Source: Mycobacterium asiaticum (GTDB lineage Bacteria; Actinomycetota; Actinomycetes; Mycobacteriales; Mycobacteriaceae). From it: a stretch of 64,000 bases of DNA. Below, piece after piece: positions 8,624-20,239 of this stretch (its first letter is position 1; every line of letters starts with the position of its first letter). A model generated the notes under the pieces. It was given only the letters and a program-made list of their open reading frames with translations. It was not told the origin of the DNA and made no database searches. The stretch is from positions 1-64,000 of the forward strand of contig NZ_LZMH01000006.1 in assembly GCF_001673635.1 (NCBI RefSeq), in the 5' to 3' direction. The position numbers were made by a program, and so were the translations under genes.

Positions 8624-9733
8624 TCAGGTCCAGTAAAGGGTCCGGGCGGCGGGCAGCGTCGCGGCCAGCTCGGTCTCAAACCATGAGCGCAGCTCACCCA
8701 TCGTGTCCTTTGGGTAGACGTATTTGGCCGATCCGTACTTGCCGAACTTGCGGGTCCGTGAGGCCTCGTCCATGTCGAGCTTGGTCCGCGGGTACCAACC
8801 CAACAGCGTTTCTCTGCTGCCCTCGGTGAACCGGTGGGTGATGCACTCGACGGTGAGGTCGACGTTGGGGATGTCGACGACGGCGTCGGCGACCTGATGT
8901 AGCAGTGCGCTGTATCCCTCACGCCAGTGCGGGATCGGCATGATCGGGGCGATGGTCAGGCCGACGCGGTAGCCGGCCAGCGCGAGCGCGCGCAGGGCGT
9001 CGACGCGGCGCGGCAGTTTGGCGGTGCCGCCTTCGAAGCGGCGAGCGATCTCCGCGGCGTTCACCGAGACCCGGACCCGGGTTCTGCCCGTGTGGTGCAG
9101 CTCCAGCAGGGGCGCAACGTCGTCGAACTTCGTCGCGAACCGTAATCCGACCGGTGCCGGCCATTCGCGGGTTCCGACGTGGGTGATTGTTGCGGACAGC
9201 GAGCCGGTCAGGTGTTCCAAGGCCAATGGATCGGTGTAGCACGACGCTTCGAAGGTGGTGCCCTCCTGTGCCCGCGCTAGCGATGCGGAGGTGACATTGC
9301 CACGTCCGATGTGGTCGTCCATCTGGGCCAAGATCTCGGGCAGGTTCGCGTAGACGCGCGTGATCGGCGGTCCGGAAAGCGACCCGGCGAGGTAGCAGTA
9401 CTGGCAGTGGGCGGGGCAGCCTTCGGCTAGGTCGATGCGCCAGTCCGCGCTAGGTGGAATCGGTTGCAGGCGAAGCTTGCTGGGCGGCGCGACGACCACC
9501 GCCAGCGTGCGCTTGGCCAGCGCATAGGCGGCCCGGTCGTTCTCGGCGCGCAGTGGCGGTAACCGGTCGGCCCTGAGAATCTGGATGTCGGTAACACCGG
9601 CGGCTTCACAGCGCCGAACGATCTCGGCGCCGTGCGGCAGGTCGGCCGCCGAACGGGTGACCAGAACGCGCGCCGGACTCCACAGCGTCGGTGCATTCAG
9701 AGCAGGGGTGGAGGTCGAGCGAGCGGCTGTCAT
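8624..9733 (-). CDS. Spore photoproduct lyase-like radical SAM protein
   Basis: The protein has the radical-SAM cluster CPAHCQYC (C106, C110, C113). Its flank EGTTFEASCYTDPLALEHL carries a Cys (C165) in the place where B. subtilis SplB keeps its hydrogen-donor cysteine. The C-terminal half also follows SplB (VECITHRFTEGSRETLLGWY; GKYGSAKYVYPKD). SplB repairs thymine dimers of the spore-photoproduct type, yet mycobacteria are not classical sporeformers, so the substrate here is open. The ATG at 9733 (369 residues) was preferred over a TTG four codons earlier. It is divergent from the methyltransferase next door and is not at this locus in H37Rv as I remember it. Confidence 0.88.
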   Translation of the reverse strand: MTAARSTSTPALNAPTLWSPARVLVTRSAADLPHGAEIVRRCEAAGVTDIQILRADRLPPLRAENDRAAYALAKRTLAVVVAPPSKLRLQPIPPSADWRIDLAEGCPAHCQYCYLAGSLSGPPITRVYANLPEILAQMDDHIGRGNVTSASLARAQEGTTFEASCYTDPLALEHLTGSLSATITHVGTREWPAPVGLRFATKFDDVAPLLELHHTGRTRVRVSVNAAEIARRFEGGTAKLPRRVDALRALALAGYRVGLTIAPIMPIPHWREGYSALLHQVADAVVDIPNVDLTVECITHRFTEGSRETLLGWYPRTKLDMDEASRTRKFGKYGSAKYVYPKDTMGELRSWFETELAATLPAARTLYWT

Positions 9734-9787
9734 TAGGGTTTTCAACGCGGTGGCGGGTGCTCAGATTCCCGGGCTTATGGTGTCGCT

Positions 9788-10540
9788 ATGGACCTCAAGC
9801 GACGCATTCCCCTGCTGCGGTGGTCGGTATGGCGAATGGTTACCGGTGCGCGCAACATCACCAAGACCGGACAGATCGGTGACGGACGGGAAGCGGCCGT
9901 CGTCGACTTCGTCTTGGGTACCGCGCGGGCGGGCGATATCGACGACGTGCTGGCCAAGATCGACCAGTTCGCCTACGAAAAGTCGATGTTGATCAACGTC
10001 GGTGACGAGAAGGGCGCCATCCTCGATGCCGCCGTGCGGCGCGCGAATCCAGCGGTGGCGCTGGAACTTGGTACTTACGTCGGCTATGGCGCGCTGCGGA
10101 TCGCCCGAGCGGCTCCGAACGCGAAGGTGTACTCCGTCGAGCTCGCCGATGCGAACGCCGTCAACGCCCGTCGCATCTGGACTCATGCCGGTGTGGCGGA
10201 CCGGGTGACATGTGTCGTCGGCACCATCGGGGACGGCGGCCGCACCCTGGACGTCTTGGCCGACGAGCACAGATTCGGTTCCGGCACACTGGATTTCCTG
10301 TTCCTCGATCATGACAAGGACGCCTACCTGGACGACCTGAAGAGCATTCTGGACCGGGGTTGGCTGCATCCGGGGTCGATCGCTGTGGCCGACAATGTCC
10401 GGGTACCCGGAGCGCCGAAGTATCGCGCGTACATGCGCGAGCAGCAGGGCAAGCTGTTCGACACCACTGAGCACAAGGCGCATTTGGAGTATCAGTCGCT
10501 GGTGTCCGACCTGGTGCTGGAGTCGACGTACCTGGGCTAG
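9788..10540 (+). CDS. SAM-dependent O-methyltransferase, catechol O-methyltransferase-like
   Basis: The 250-residue protein is a class I methyltransferase with the COMT-type lead-in YEKSMLINVGDEKGAILDAA, SAM motif I ALELGTYVGYGALRIA, a motif II acidic residue in VYSVELAD, and the metal-binding Asp region LDFLFLDHDKDAYLDDL. It corresponds to Rv1703c. Family members methylate catechol-type hydroxyls using Mg2+; the natural substrate in mycobacteria is unclear. The first 40 residues add an amphipathic, basic N-terminus to the usual COMT core. It ends just before a strong bidirectional hairpin and converges on xerD. Confidence 0.9.
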   Translation: MDLKRRIPLLRWSVWRMVTGARNITKTGQIGDGREAAVVDFVLGTARAGDIDDVLAKIDQFAYEKSMLINVGDEKGAILDAAVRRANPAVALELGTYVGYGALRIARAAPNAKVYSVELADANAVNARRIWTHAGVADRVTCVVGTIGDGGRTLDVLADEHRFGSGTLDFLFLDHDKDAYLDDLKSILDRGWLHPGSIAVADNVRVPGAPKYRAYMREQQGKLFDTTEHKAHLEYQSLVSDLVLESTYLG

Positions 10541-10546
10541 GTTTGC

Positions 10547-10606
10547 GCGAGCAGACGCAAAAGCCCCCGACACGCCGTGCGTGCGGGGGCCTTTGCGTCT
10601 GCTCGC
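10547..10606. terminator. Bidirectional hairpin between convergent genes
   Basis: Two 22-base arms (10547-10568 and 10585-10606), matching at 21 of 22 positions, can form a long hairpin with a 16-base loop. It lies exactly between the ends of the O-methyltransferase (+) and xerD (-), as expected for a shared terminator. The arm core CAGACGCAAAAGCCCC recurs at 56245-56260, so this may also be a dispersed palindromic repeat. Confidence 0.75.
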
Positions 10607-10610
10607 CCTC

Positions 10611-11551
10611 TTACGTGGCGCGCGGATGGGCGCCGGCCCACACTTCCCGCAGCGCGTGGACTGTGACCATGGTGTAGATCTGCGTCGTGGTCACCGACGC
10701 GTGGCCCAGGAGTTCCTGCACCACCCGGACGTCGGCGCCGCCCTCGAGCAGATGGGTGGCGAAAGAATGCCGCAGCATGTGCGGGGACACCCCCGAGGTG
10801 ATGCCGGCCCGCTCGGCGGCGTCCTGCAATACCTGCCAGGCGCTCTGCCGGGACAACCGGCCGCCGCGGGCATTGAGGAAGATCGCCGGTGTGCCGCGCC
10901 CGCGCCGTGCGAGCTCCGGACGGCCCCGCACCAGATACGCGTCCAGCGCCGCCACGGCGGGTCGGCCCACCGGAACCAGCCGCTGCTTACCGCCCTTGCC
11001 GCGCAACAACACTGAGCGGGCGTGCGTGTCGATGTCGTCGACGTCCAGGCCCACCGCCTCCGAGATTCGCGCCCCCGTCGAGTACAGCAACTCCAGCAGC
11101 GCCCGGTTGCGCAGCGTCAGCGGGCCGTCGGACGCGTCCTCACCGCCGGCGGCCTCCAGCAGCGCCAGTACCTGGTCGATGGACAAGCTCTTGGGCAGTC
11201 GCCGCCCCGGGGTCGGCGGTCGCACCGCCCGCGCCACGTCCAACTCGGCCAGTCCCTCGGCGGCGGCGAATCGGTGCAGCCCGCGCACCGCGATCAACGC
11301 CCGCGCTGCCGACACCGCGGACAGCGCCGGCGCGCCGGATTCCGGATCTCCGCGCCGCAGCGCCACCAGGAAATCGCTGACGTCGTCTTCGCCGACCTTG
11401 GCCAGGTCGTGAATCCCGCGCTCCGCCAGATGTTTTGAGTAACGACGCAGGTCGCGCCGGTACGAGCTCAGCGTGTTGGCCGCGACGCCCCGCTCGATCG
11501 CCAGATGGTCGAGATATCCCTGCAGCTGCGCATCGAGCGTCAGGGCTGCCG

Positions 11552-11555
<4 letters not shown>
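10611..11555 (-). CDS. xerD: Site-specific tyrosine recombinase XerD
   Basis: XerD, with XerC, resolves chromosome dimers at dif. The 314-residue protein has the N-terminal SAM-like fold and the catalytic set of tyrosine recombinases: Arg in STGARISE, Lys in RGKGGKQR, HxLRH in [15 protein letters not shown], the second His in [13 protein letters not shown] and its nucleophilic Tyr. The GTG start overlaps the Nudix gene stop as GTGA. Length agrees with the usual mycobacterial XerD. It is the final gene of the pyrG-Nudix-xerD run. Confidence 0.95.
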
Positions 11556-13970
<2,415 letters not shown>

Positions 13971-14060
13971 CTAGCCTTTACCAGCTGGGCCTGCCGACCC
14001 ACGGAAACCCACCCTAACATCCGCCGCGCAACGCCGCGGCAAACACGCCCTAGTGGGGTG

Positions 14061-15005
14061 CTACTGCGGAACGGTCACCGACGTCGCTCCGTGCCCGGTG
14101 CCGTAGTGACCAGGACGGGCGCCGCTGACCAGGTCGTGCAAAGCCAGGATGGCGGTGATTCGGCCGGGTTCGCTGTCGACGTCATCCACGGTGCTGATCG
14201 ACGCGGCCATGCCGGCGTCGGCACGCGCCACGGCCACAGCGGCACTGCCGCCGGCGGAGCCGTCCCGGCCGGCCAGCACCGCGCCGGAGCCATGCGGGGC
14301 CAGGGCTGCGGTGAACCGCGCGACGGTCACGCCCTGGTTGCCGGCATCCGCGGGCAGCCCGCCGCCGGTCACCACCACCGCTGCGTTGGCCGCCGCGATG
14401 TGGTCGTTGGGCTGGTAGGTGATGAAACCGGTCTCGCGCAGGGCGGCCAGCACGGTGCTGCGCTGGGTCTCGTCGACGGCCGGCGTCTGCGGATTGGTGT
14501 TGGCCAGCAGGGCGATGCCGAGCAGGTCACCGGCCTGTGACCCTTGGTCGACCAGCTTGCTGCTCAGTTGGGTGCCGGCGGGCAGGATCGACGAGTTGAC
14601 CACCGAGCGCAGTTTCTCCCCGGAATTGGCTTCGACGAACTCGTGGGTCAGCGTCACGGTTCCGGTGACCGACCCACCGGCCTGCCCCACGATCTTGGAC
14701 ACCGCGGCGACGTCGTCGTCTTTGGCATCCGGGGTCCTAAAGAGCACCACGGTCTTGCCCGCCAGCGCGTCATGCACGATGCGGCCGAGCACCTGCGCGT
14801 CGAAAGTGTTTGCCGCGCCCAGCTTCTCGTTGAGTGCGTTGCGCTGATCGTTGAGCGTGCTGACCTGGGCAGCGAGGTCACGCTTCTCGTTACGCAGGCT
14901 GGACAGCACGGTGTCGGAGAAGAAGCCCGAACCGAGCACGACGCCGATGGCCAGCGCGAGGAATACCGCGGCCAGCGAGATCGCATGTTGGCGTAACGAG
15001 ATCAT
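14061..15005 (-). CDS. mctB: Copper-linked envelope protein MctB (SteB-like)
   Basis: The 314-residue protein has one N-terminal membrane helix (about 8-28), then a coiled-coil stretch (SLRNEKRDLAAQVSTLNDQR at about 36-55) and a periplasmic domain. In M. tuberculosis MctB (Rv1698, 314 residues) is implicated in copper efflux and described as outer-membrane associated. The corynebacterial homologue SteB works with SteA in cell separation. The gene lies 16 bases downstream of the steA-like gene on the same strand, supporting a shared function. Which role dominates here cannot be decided from sequence. Confidence 0.92.
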   Translation of the reverse strand: MISLRQHAISLAAVFLALAIGVVLGSGFFSDTVLSSLRNEKRDLAAQVSTLNDQRNALNEKLGAANTFDAQVLGRIVHDALAGKTVVLFRTPDAKDDDVAAVSKIVGQAGGSVTGTVTLTHEFVEANSGEKLRSVVNSSILPAGTQLSSKLVDQGSQAGDLLGIALLANTNPQTPAVDETQRSTVLAALRETGFITYQPNDHIAAANAAVVVTGGGLPADAGNQGVTVARFTAALAPHGSGAVLAGRDGSAGGSAAVAVARADAGMAASISTVDDVDSEPGRITAILALHDLVSGARPGHYGTGHGATSVTVPQ

Positions 15006-15021
15006 GAACTCACGTCCTTAT

Positions 15022-16203
15022 TTACGACACCAAGTGCTGGACCCAGAGAGTGAAGCGGTTCCAGTAGTCGACGATCCAGTGCAGCACCACACCATCGGTT
15101 CGAGACACCCACAGCACCACGATGATGGCGATCAGCATGGTCAGTGCGAGCAGCGCGATGGCGCCGCCGGAGATGTGGTTGCGGTAGAGGGTGGCTACCG
15201 CCTTGGCGTCCACCAGTTTCTCCCCGACGCGCAGCCTGGTCAGGAAGGTGGACGGGTTGCTTTGCGAACGGGTGCGGTCGAAGAACGTTTCGATGTTGGC
15301 GGTGTGGCCGGCGGTGACGAGCAGCGCCGCGCCGTGGTGGTCGGCCAGCAGCAGAGCCAGGTCGGTCGCGGAGCCGGCGGCGGGGAACGTCATGGCCCCC
15401 ACCCCGAGGTCCTGGATGCGCTCCAGCCCGGCGGCGTGCCCGTCGGCGTCGGCAGGTAACACCACCTGGGCACCGCACTTGAGGACTTCGGTGCTGATCT
15501 GATCGGGGTCGCCAACGATCAGCTGCGGACGGTAGCCGGCCTTGCGCAGCACGTCCGCGCCCTGGCCAACCCCGACGAGCACCGGCTGGTACTCCTTGAT
15601 GAACGGCTTGAGCGCTTTGAGGTCGTCGGCGGCGCTGGGCTCCTCGGAGACGATCACCACGTGGCGGCGGCGCATGTCGACGTCGATGTCGGGGATGCCG
15701 ATGCCGTCGATCAGCAGCGGGCTCTCGCTGCGGATGAACTCAATGGTGTTGCCGGCGAAGGCTTCCAGGTGAGCGGCCAGCCCGCTCTTGGCCTCGCGCA
15801 TCAGGTCGGCGATGTCGTGGTCGGTGCGCTCGGTGCCGCGGATCAGGCGGCGGTCCCCGGAGTAGACGCCGCCTTCGTAGAGGCGGATCTTGGCGCCGTC
15901 CTTGACCTTCTTGAAGATCTCCGGCCCGGTCTCGTCGATCAGGGTGACGCCGTTGTTGACCAGTACCTCGGGGCCGAGGTTGGGGTACCGGCCCGAGACG
16001 GACGGTGAGGCGTTGACGACCGCGGCGATGTCAGCTTCGACCAGGGCGTCGGCGGTGATGCGGTCGAGGTCCAGGATGTCGAGGACCACGATGTCGCCGG
16101 GACATACCCTGCGCAACAGTCGATCGATATTGCGGTCGACGCGGGCGGTGCCGATCAGACCGGGCCGGACGGTGTTGCGGGTTAGAAGCGCTGACATCTT
16201 CAT
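15022..16203 (-). CDS. steA: SteA-like cell-division protein (Rv1697 family)
   Basis: The 393-residue protein has a thiamine pyrophosphokinase-like region (IVGDPDQISTEVLKCGAQVV), where the catalytic-type Asp pair sits in GDPD, and one C-terminal membrane helix (about 345-366, ALLALTMLIAIIVVLWVS). Corynebacterial SteA is a cytokinetic-ring protein acting with SteB in the RipC-FtsEX pathway, and this gene precedes the SteB homologue mctB. A thiamine role is unlikely given the membrane anchor and context (inference). ATG at 16203 or six bases later are both possible. Confidence 0.85.
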   Translation of the reverse strand: MKMSALLTRNTVRPGLIGTARVDRNIDRLLRRVCPGDIVVLDILDLDRITADALVEADIAAVVNASPSVSGRYPNLGPEVLVNNGVTLIDETGPEIFKKVKDGAKIRLYEGGVYSGDRRLIRGTERTDHDIADLMREAKSGLAAHLEAFAGNTIEFIRSESPLLIDGIGIPDIDVDMRRRHVVIVSEEPSAADDLKALKPFIKEYQPVLVGVGQGADVLRKAGYRPQLIVGDPDQISTEVLKCGAQVVLPADADGHAAGLERIQDLGVGAMTFPAAGSATDLALLLADHHGAALLVTAGHTANIETFFDRTRSQSNPSTFLTRLRVGEKLVDAKAVATLYRNHISGGAIALLALTMLIAIIVVLWVSRTDGVVLHWIVDYWNRFTLWVQHLVS

Positions 16204-16271
16204 GGGAGCCGATTCTGTCGGCGAAGGTCGCCGCGGCCGGGGAGGCGCGCCGTAACATCTGCCTCATAAGT

Positions 16272-16299
16272 TTAAAAGCGTCACATCTGTCACATTTGT
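16272..16299 (-). promoter_or_regulatory. TGTGAC direct repeats upstream of the steA-like gene
   Basis: On the minus strand the sequence AAATGTGACAGATGTGACGC holds two TGTGAC units nine bases apart in an A/T-rich patch before the steA-mctB pair. It resembles an operator, but the second half is not the inverted TCACA of a classic CRP site. Nothing identifies the regulator. Confidence 0.3.
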
Positions 16300-16335
16300 A
16301 TCGCGGGTCTGTTGCGGGCCTTCGCGGCCCCGTCT

Positions 16336-16557
16336 GCGCGAAGGTGCGCAGATTGCCAGCCGCAACGGCGTGTCCGCGTACATCTACGCACGCTCGCGGG
16401 CGAGGTGCGCACGCTCGCGGGCGAGGTGCGCACGCTCGCGGGCGTCCTGCTACCGCTAGGTCCCCGTTCCCCCCGAAGGTGCGCAGATGGCCAGCCGCAA
16501 CGGCGTGTCCGCGTACAACTGCGCACGCTCGCGGGCGAGGTGCGCGCGCTCGCGCAA
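16336..16557. repeat. Long direct repeat plus three 21-bp tandem units
   Basis: A unit beginning CGAAGGTGCGCAGAT and containing CCAGCCGCAACGGCGTGTCC occurs twice, about 137 bases apart (from 16336 and from 16473). Each copy is followed by GCACGCTCGCGGGCGAGGTG-type sequence. Between them the 21-base unit is present three times in tandem (16386-16448). The second copy retains about one and a half units. The block looks like a small duplicated element with an internal minisatellite. Confidence 0.75.
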
Positions 16558-16568
16558 TGACAGGAAGC

Positions 16569-18311
16569 TCAGGCCCGGTCGTTCTGCGCGGTTTCCAACA
16601 GCTCGCGGGCGTGCGCGCGGCCGCTGTCGGACTCCCCCAGGCCGGCGAGCATCCGGGCCAGCTCGGCCACCCGGTCGTCATCGCTCAGGCGGCGCACGCC
16701 GCTGGCGCCTTGGGGCCCTTGGCTGTGCACCACCAAATGCACATCCGCGTAGGCGGCCACCTGGGGTAGATGCGTGACGACAATGACCTGGTGGGTGCGG
16801 GCCAGCCGGGCCAGGCGCCGGCCGATCTGCACCGCCGCCCAGCCGCCTACCCCGGCGTCCACTTCGTCGAACACCATCGTGGTGCCGGTGGCCGAGGCCG
16901 ACAGCACCACTTCCAGCGCCAGCATCACCCGGGACAGCTCACCGCCCGACGCGCTCTTGGCCAGCGGCAGCACCGACATCCCGCGGTGTGCGGCGAAGCC
17001 GAATTCGACGACGTCGACGCCATCAGCGCCCGCCCGGACCGACTCGCCGTCGGGCAGGGTCAGCGCGGCGGGATCGTCCGCTTCGGCGTGATCGGTGGCC
17101 ACGCCGATGGTGAATTCAGCGTCGGCCATCGCCAGGCCGGCCAGCTCCGCGGTCACCTCTTTCGCCAGCTTCTTGGCGGCCTTGCGCCTCACCTTGCTGA
17201 GTTCGATGGCGGCCTGGGCTAATTCGCGTTCCAGGTCGTCCACTCGGCGTTGCAGGGCGGCCAGACCCTCTTCCGAGACGTCGAGCTGCGCCAGCCGGTT
17301 GCGCGAGTCCTCGGCCCACTGCAACACCCCGTCGATGTCGGCGGCGTACTTGCGGGTCAGTGTGCGGAGTTGGGCTTGGCGGGCCAACTTGGACTCCAAT
17401 GCGCTGGCGTCCACGGGCAGCCCGTCCAGGTAGTCGCCCAACTCGGCCGCGGCGTCGATCACCACGGTCAGCGCGCCATTGATCTGATCGGCCAGCGCCC
17501 GCAGCCTGGCGTCCCCCGCCGATTCCAGCGCGCCCCGGGCGCGGCCCAGCGCATCGGCCGCGCCCAACCCGTCCTCCGAGGAGCTGGACAGCATTTCGCG
17601 TGCCGACGCCGCCGCTTCACGCAGCGTGTCGAGCTCGGACAATCGAAGGATGTCGGCGACCAGCTCCTCATCCTCACCCGGTTGGGGGTCGACGGTGTGG
17701 ATCTCGTTCAACGCGAACTTGAGCCGGTCGGCCTCCTGGGCCAACTCACGGGTCCGGTCGCGGCGGTCGTTGAGGTCGCGCCGCGCGGTAAGCCACGCGT
17801 CGCGCAGCTTGCGGTAGCGCTCCAGCGCCGGCCCGGCACCGGCGAAACGGTCCAGTGCACCGCGCTGCTCGTCGGGGCGCATCAACCGCAGCTGATCGTT
17901 CTGCCCGTGCAGCGCGAGCAGCTGCGTGGTGAAACCGCTCAGTGACTTCGCGGGCACGCTGCGGCCACCCAAATACGCTCGGGACGGCCCGTCGCGATTG
18001 ACGGTGCGCAACGCGATCACGCTGCCATCCTCGTCGCGCTCGCCGCCCGAGGCGTCGAGGATCTCGTCGAGATAGGCCGTCACCGCGTCTTCGACATCGC
18101 TTGTGGTGAAACGTCCTTCGACGACGGCGCGCTCGGCGCCGGATCGCACCCTGGTGGCGTCGGCCCGCGCACCGCCCAGCAAGTGCAGGCCCGTCACCAC
18201 CATGGTCTTGCCGGTACCGGTCTCACCAGTCAGCACGGTCAACCCACGGTCGAACTCGGCGGTCGCAACGCTGATGGCACCCAGCGATTCGATCCTTATT
18301 TCGGTCAGCAC
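16569..18311 (-). CDS. recN: DNA repair ATPase RecN
   Basis: RecN is an SMC-like protein acting in double-strand break repair. The 580-residue protein has an N-terminal Walker A GETGTGKT (29-36), where many RecN proteins read GETGAGKS. A central coiled coil follows, then the ABC signature SASGGELSRVMLALE and Walker B TMVFDEVDAGVGG. The start is GTG, three bases after the nadK stop. It belongs to the run tlyA-nadK-recN. Confidence 0.95.
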   Translation of the reverse strand: MLTEIRIESLGAISVATAEFDRGLTVLTGETGTGKTMVVTGLHLLGGARADATRVRSGAERAVVEGRFTTSDVEDAVTAYLDEILDASGGERDEDGSVIALRTVNRDGPSRAYLGGRSVPAKSLSGFTTQLLALHGQNDQLRLMRPDEQRGALDRFAGAGPALERYRKLRDAWLTARRDLNDRRDRTRELAQEADRLKFALNEIHTVDPQPGEDEELVADILRLSELDTLREAAASAREMLSSSSEDGLGAADALGRARGALESAGDARLRALADQINGALTVVIDAAAELGDYLDGLPVDASALESKLARQAQLRTLTRKYAADIDGVLQWAEDSRNRLAQLDVSEEGLAALQRRVDDLERELAQAAIELSKVRRKAAKKLAKEVTAELAGLAMADAEFTIGVATDHAEADDPAALTLPDGESVRAGADGVDVVEFGFAAHRGMSVLPLAKSASGGELSRVMLALEVVLSASATGTTMVFDEVDAGVGGWAAVQIGRRLARLARTHQVIVVTHLPQVAAYADVHLVVHSQGPQGASGVRRLSDDDRVAELARMLAGLGESDSGRAHARELLETAQNDRA

Positions 18312-18314
18312 CAG

Positions 18315-19241
18315 CTATTGCCGTCCGCGCCAACCTGTTACCGGCAACCGGAACTTGGTGACCAGGCGGTCGGTGAACGGCGCGCTGTCCAGCCGCGCCC
18401 ACTTCACCGGGGTGTTGCACCGCGTGATCTCGAGTCGACTGCCCGCCGGAACCACCATCTCCCGGCGACCATCGCAGAACACCAGCGCATCGTGACCGCT
18501 GGCCTCGATCTCGATCGCGATGCTGGCATCGGGGCTGGTGACCATCGGCCGGCCGAACAACGCGTGAGCGTTGTTGGGCACCACCAGAATTGCTTCCAGG
18601 TCCGGCCACAGGACCGGGCCGCCCGCGGAGAATGCGTACGCGGTGGACCCGGTGGGTGTGGACACCAGCACGCCGTCGCAGCCGAACGTCGAAACCGGTC
18701 GGCCGTCGATTTCCACCACGACGCCCAGCACGCCGAGCCGCGGTCCCTTCTCCAGGCTGGCCTCGTTGAGGGCCCAGCCCTGATCGATGATGTCGCCGTC
18801 CTGGCGCACCGAGACATCGAGAGTGAGCCGCTCTTCGACCCGATAGTCCTGCGCCACAACATGTTCGAGTACGACGTCGATCGCCTCGGCCTCGGCTTCG
18901 GCCAGGAAGCCGATCCGGCCCAGGTTGACGCCCAGCACCGGAAGGTCGGCGTTGCGGGCCAGTTCGGCCGCACGCAGAAAGGTGCCGTCGCCGCCGAGCA
19001 CCAGCACCAGTTCGCACCCTTCGGCGACCATCGGGTCCGCATCGGCGACCTCGATGTCGACGCCCATGGCCCGCATGTCATGGGGACCAAGCCGCTGCGT
19101 GCCCTTGTCAACCGCTTCGGCGGACAGGGCGCGCAGCGCAATCCCCTTGTCTTGTAACACCTTCTCCACGCGCCGGGCGGTTTCGGTCGCTTCGTCGCGG
19201 CCGGTGTGGACGACCATGAGCACGGTGCGTTCGGTAGTCAT
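18315..19241 (-). CDS. nadK: NAD kinase
   Basis: NadK phosphorylates NAD to NADP, the only known route to NADP. The 308-residue protein has the [12 protein letters not shown] motif, the conserved [18 protein letters not shown] segment and SGNDALVF-like C-terminal strands (here [12 protein letters not shown]). It matches Rv1695 (PpnK) in length and neighbours. The ATG overlaps the tlyA stop by four bases, and recN follows three bases after its stop. Confidence 0.95.
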   Translation of the reverse strand: MTTERTVLMVVHTGRDEATETARRVEKVLQDKGIALRALSAEAVDKGTQRLGPHDMRAMGVDIEVADADPMVAEGCELVLVLGGDGTFLRAAELARNADLPVLGVNLGRIGFLAEAEAEAIDVVLEHVVAQDYRVEERLTLDVSVRQDGDIIDQGWALNEASLEKGPRLGVLGVVVEIDGRPVSTFGCDGVLVSTPTGSTAYAFSAGGPVLWPDLEAILVVPNNAHALFGRPMVTSPDASIAIEIEASGHDALVFCDGRREMVVPAGSRLEITRCNTPVKWARLDSAPFTDRLVTKFRLPVTGWRGRQ

Positions 19242-20047
19242 TGTGGGCCCCCAAATACGACACGTTGTACCGCGTCAACCAACGAGTCACCGGCCAGCGC
19301 CCGGTCGCCCTCAGCGCGCAGCCGCAAGAAATATTCGACGTTGCCCGCCGGACCGGGCAGCGGACTGGCCGTCACATCGATCGGATGCCAGCCCAGCTCC
19401 TCGGCGCGCCGCGCCACGGTCAGCACCGCATCGGTGCGCAGCGCGGGATCCCGCACCACCCCGCCGGGCCCGACCTGGCCCTTGCCCACCTCGAATTGCG
19501 GCTTCACCATGGGAACGATATCCGCGTCCGGGGAAGCGCAGCCAACCAGCGCGGGCAGCACCGTCGCCAGCGAGATGAATGACAGGTCGGCCACCACCAG
19601 GTCGACGGGTCCGCCGATCGCCTCCGGTGACAGATCCCGGGCGTTGGTCCGCTCCACGACCACTACGCGTGGGTCGCTGCGCAACGACCAGGCCAGTTGC
19701 CCGTACCCGACATCGGCGGCGATCACTTCGGTGGCGCCGCGGTCCAGCAGGACCTCGGTGAACCCACCGGTGGACGCGCCCGCATCCAGGCAACGCCGGC
19801 CGTGGACCCGAATCCCGAAGGCGTCCAGGGCCGCGATCAGCTTGTGCGCCCCGCGCGACACCCACGAACGTTCCCCGTCGTCGGCGACGGTCAGGGCCGC
19901 GGTCACCGCGACGGCGGTGGCGGGCTTGACCGCGGGCAGGCCGTCGATGCGCACCTTGCCGGCTCCGATCAGTTCCGCGGCCTGCTGACGGGAACGTGCC
20001 AGACCCCGCCGAACCAGCTCGGCGTCGACGCGGGCACGCCGCGGCAT
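19238..20047 (-). CDS. tlyA: rRNA 2'-O-methyltransferase TlyA
   Basis: TlyA methylates 16S and 23S rRNA cytidines, and its loss gives capreomycin resistance in M. tuberculosis. The 269-residue protein has an N-terminal S4 domain (about 5-60, [20 protein letters not shown]) and an FtsJ-type methyltransferase with SAM motif [32 protein letters not shown] and [10 protein letters not shown]. Length and position match Rv1694. It overlaps nadK by four bases. Confidence 0.95.
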   Translation of the reverse strand: MPRRARVDAELVRRGLARSRQQAAELIGAGKVRIDGLPAVKPATAVAVTAALTVADDGERSWVSRGAHKLIAALDAFGIRVHGRRCLDAGASTGGFTEVLLDRGATEVIAADVGYGQLAWSLRSDPRVVVVERTNARDLSPEAIGGPVDLVVADLSFISLATVLPALVGCASPDADIVPMVKPQFEVGKGQVGPGGVVRDPALRTDAVLTVARRAEELGWHPIDVTASPLPGPAGNVEYFLRLRAEGDRALAGDSLVDAVQRVVFGGPQ

Positions 20048-20055
20048 GCGCCCAC

Positions 20056-20232
20056 TCAGCCCTTCTCCGCCGACTCCAGGGCACGCAGCAGCACGTCGTG
20101 CGCCTCGGAGAGGCGGCGGGCGATGTCTTCGAGTTGCTCGAGCGACGGGCCGTCGGCCGCGTCGGCGTCCTCGGGCAACTGGGCCACCAAGGATTCGATT
20201 TCCGCGCGAATCTCGTCAGGATCGATAGTCAT
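20056..20232 (-). CDS. Small conserved acidic protein (Rv1693-like)
   Basis: This 58-residue frame begins MTIDPDEIRAEIESL and ends ALESAEKG. It is acidic and predicted mostly helical (SLEQLEDIARRLSEAHDVLL is strongly amphipathic). It lies between the phosphatase gene and tlyA with gaps of only seven and eight bases, as the 58-residue Rv1693 does in H37Rv. The function is unknown; the amphipathic helix suggests protein-protein contact (inference). Confidence 0.85.
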   Translation of the reverse strand: MTIDPDEIRAEIESLVAQLPEDADAADGPSLEQLEDIARRLSEAHDVLLRALESAEKG

Positions 20233-20239
20233 TGCGCTC

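Larger units (their letters stand above)
16204..16568. other. Intergenic region with direct repeats and an A/T-rich promoter-like patch
   Basis: This 365-base gap separates recN from the steA-like gene, both on the minus strand. It holds the repeats listed separately and a short low-GC patch (16264-16305) that likely contains the steA promoter. No convincing gene is present: the open frames in it encode only repeat translations such as RTSPASV. Confidence 0.6.

Noticed and set aside
16386..16448. Three 21-bp units considered as a CRISPR array
   Set aside because: The units abut with no spacers and no cas gene is nearby; it is a tandem repeat.
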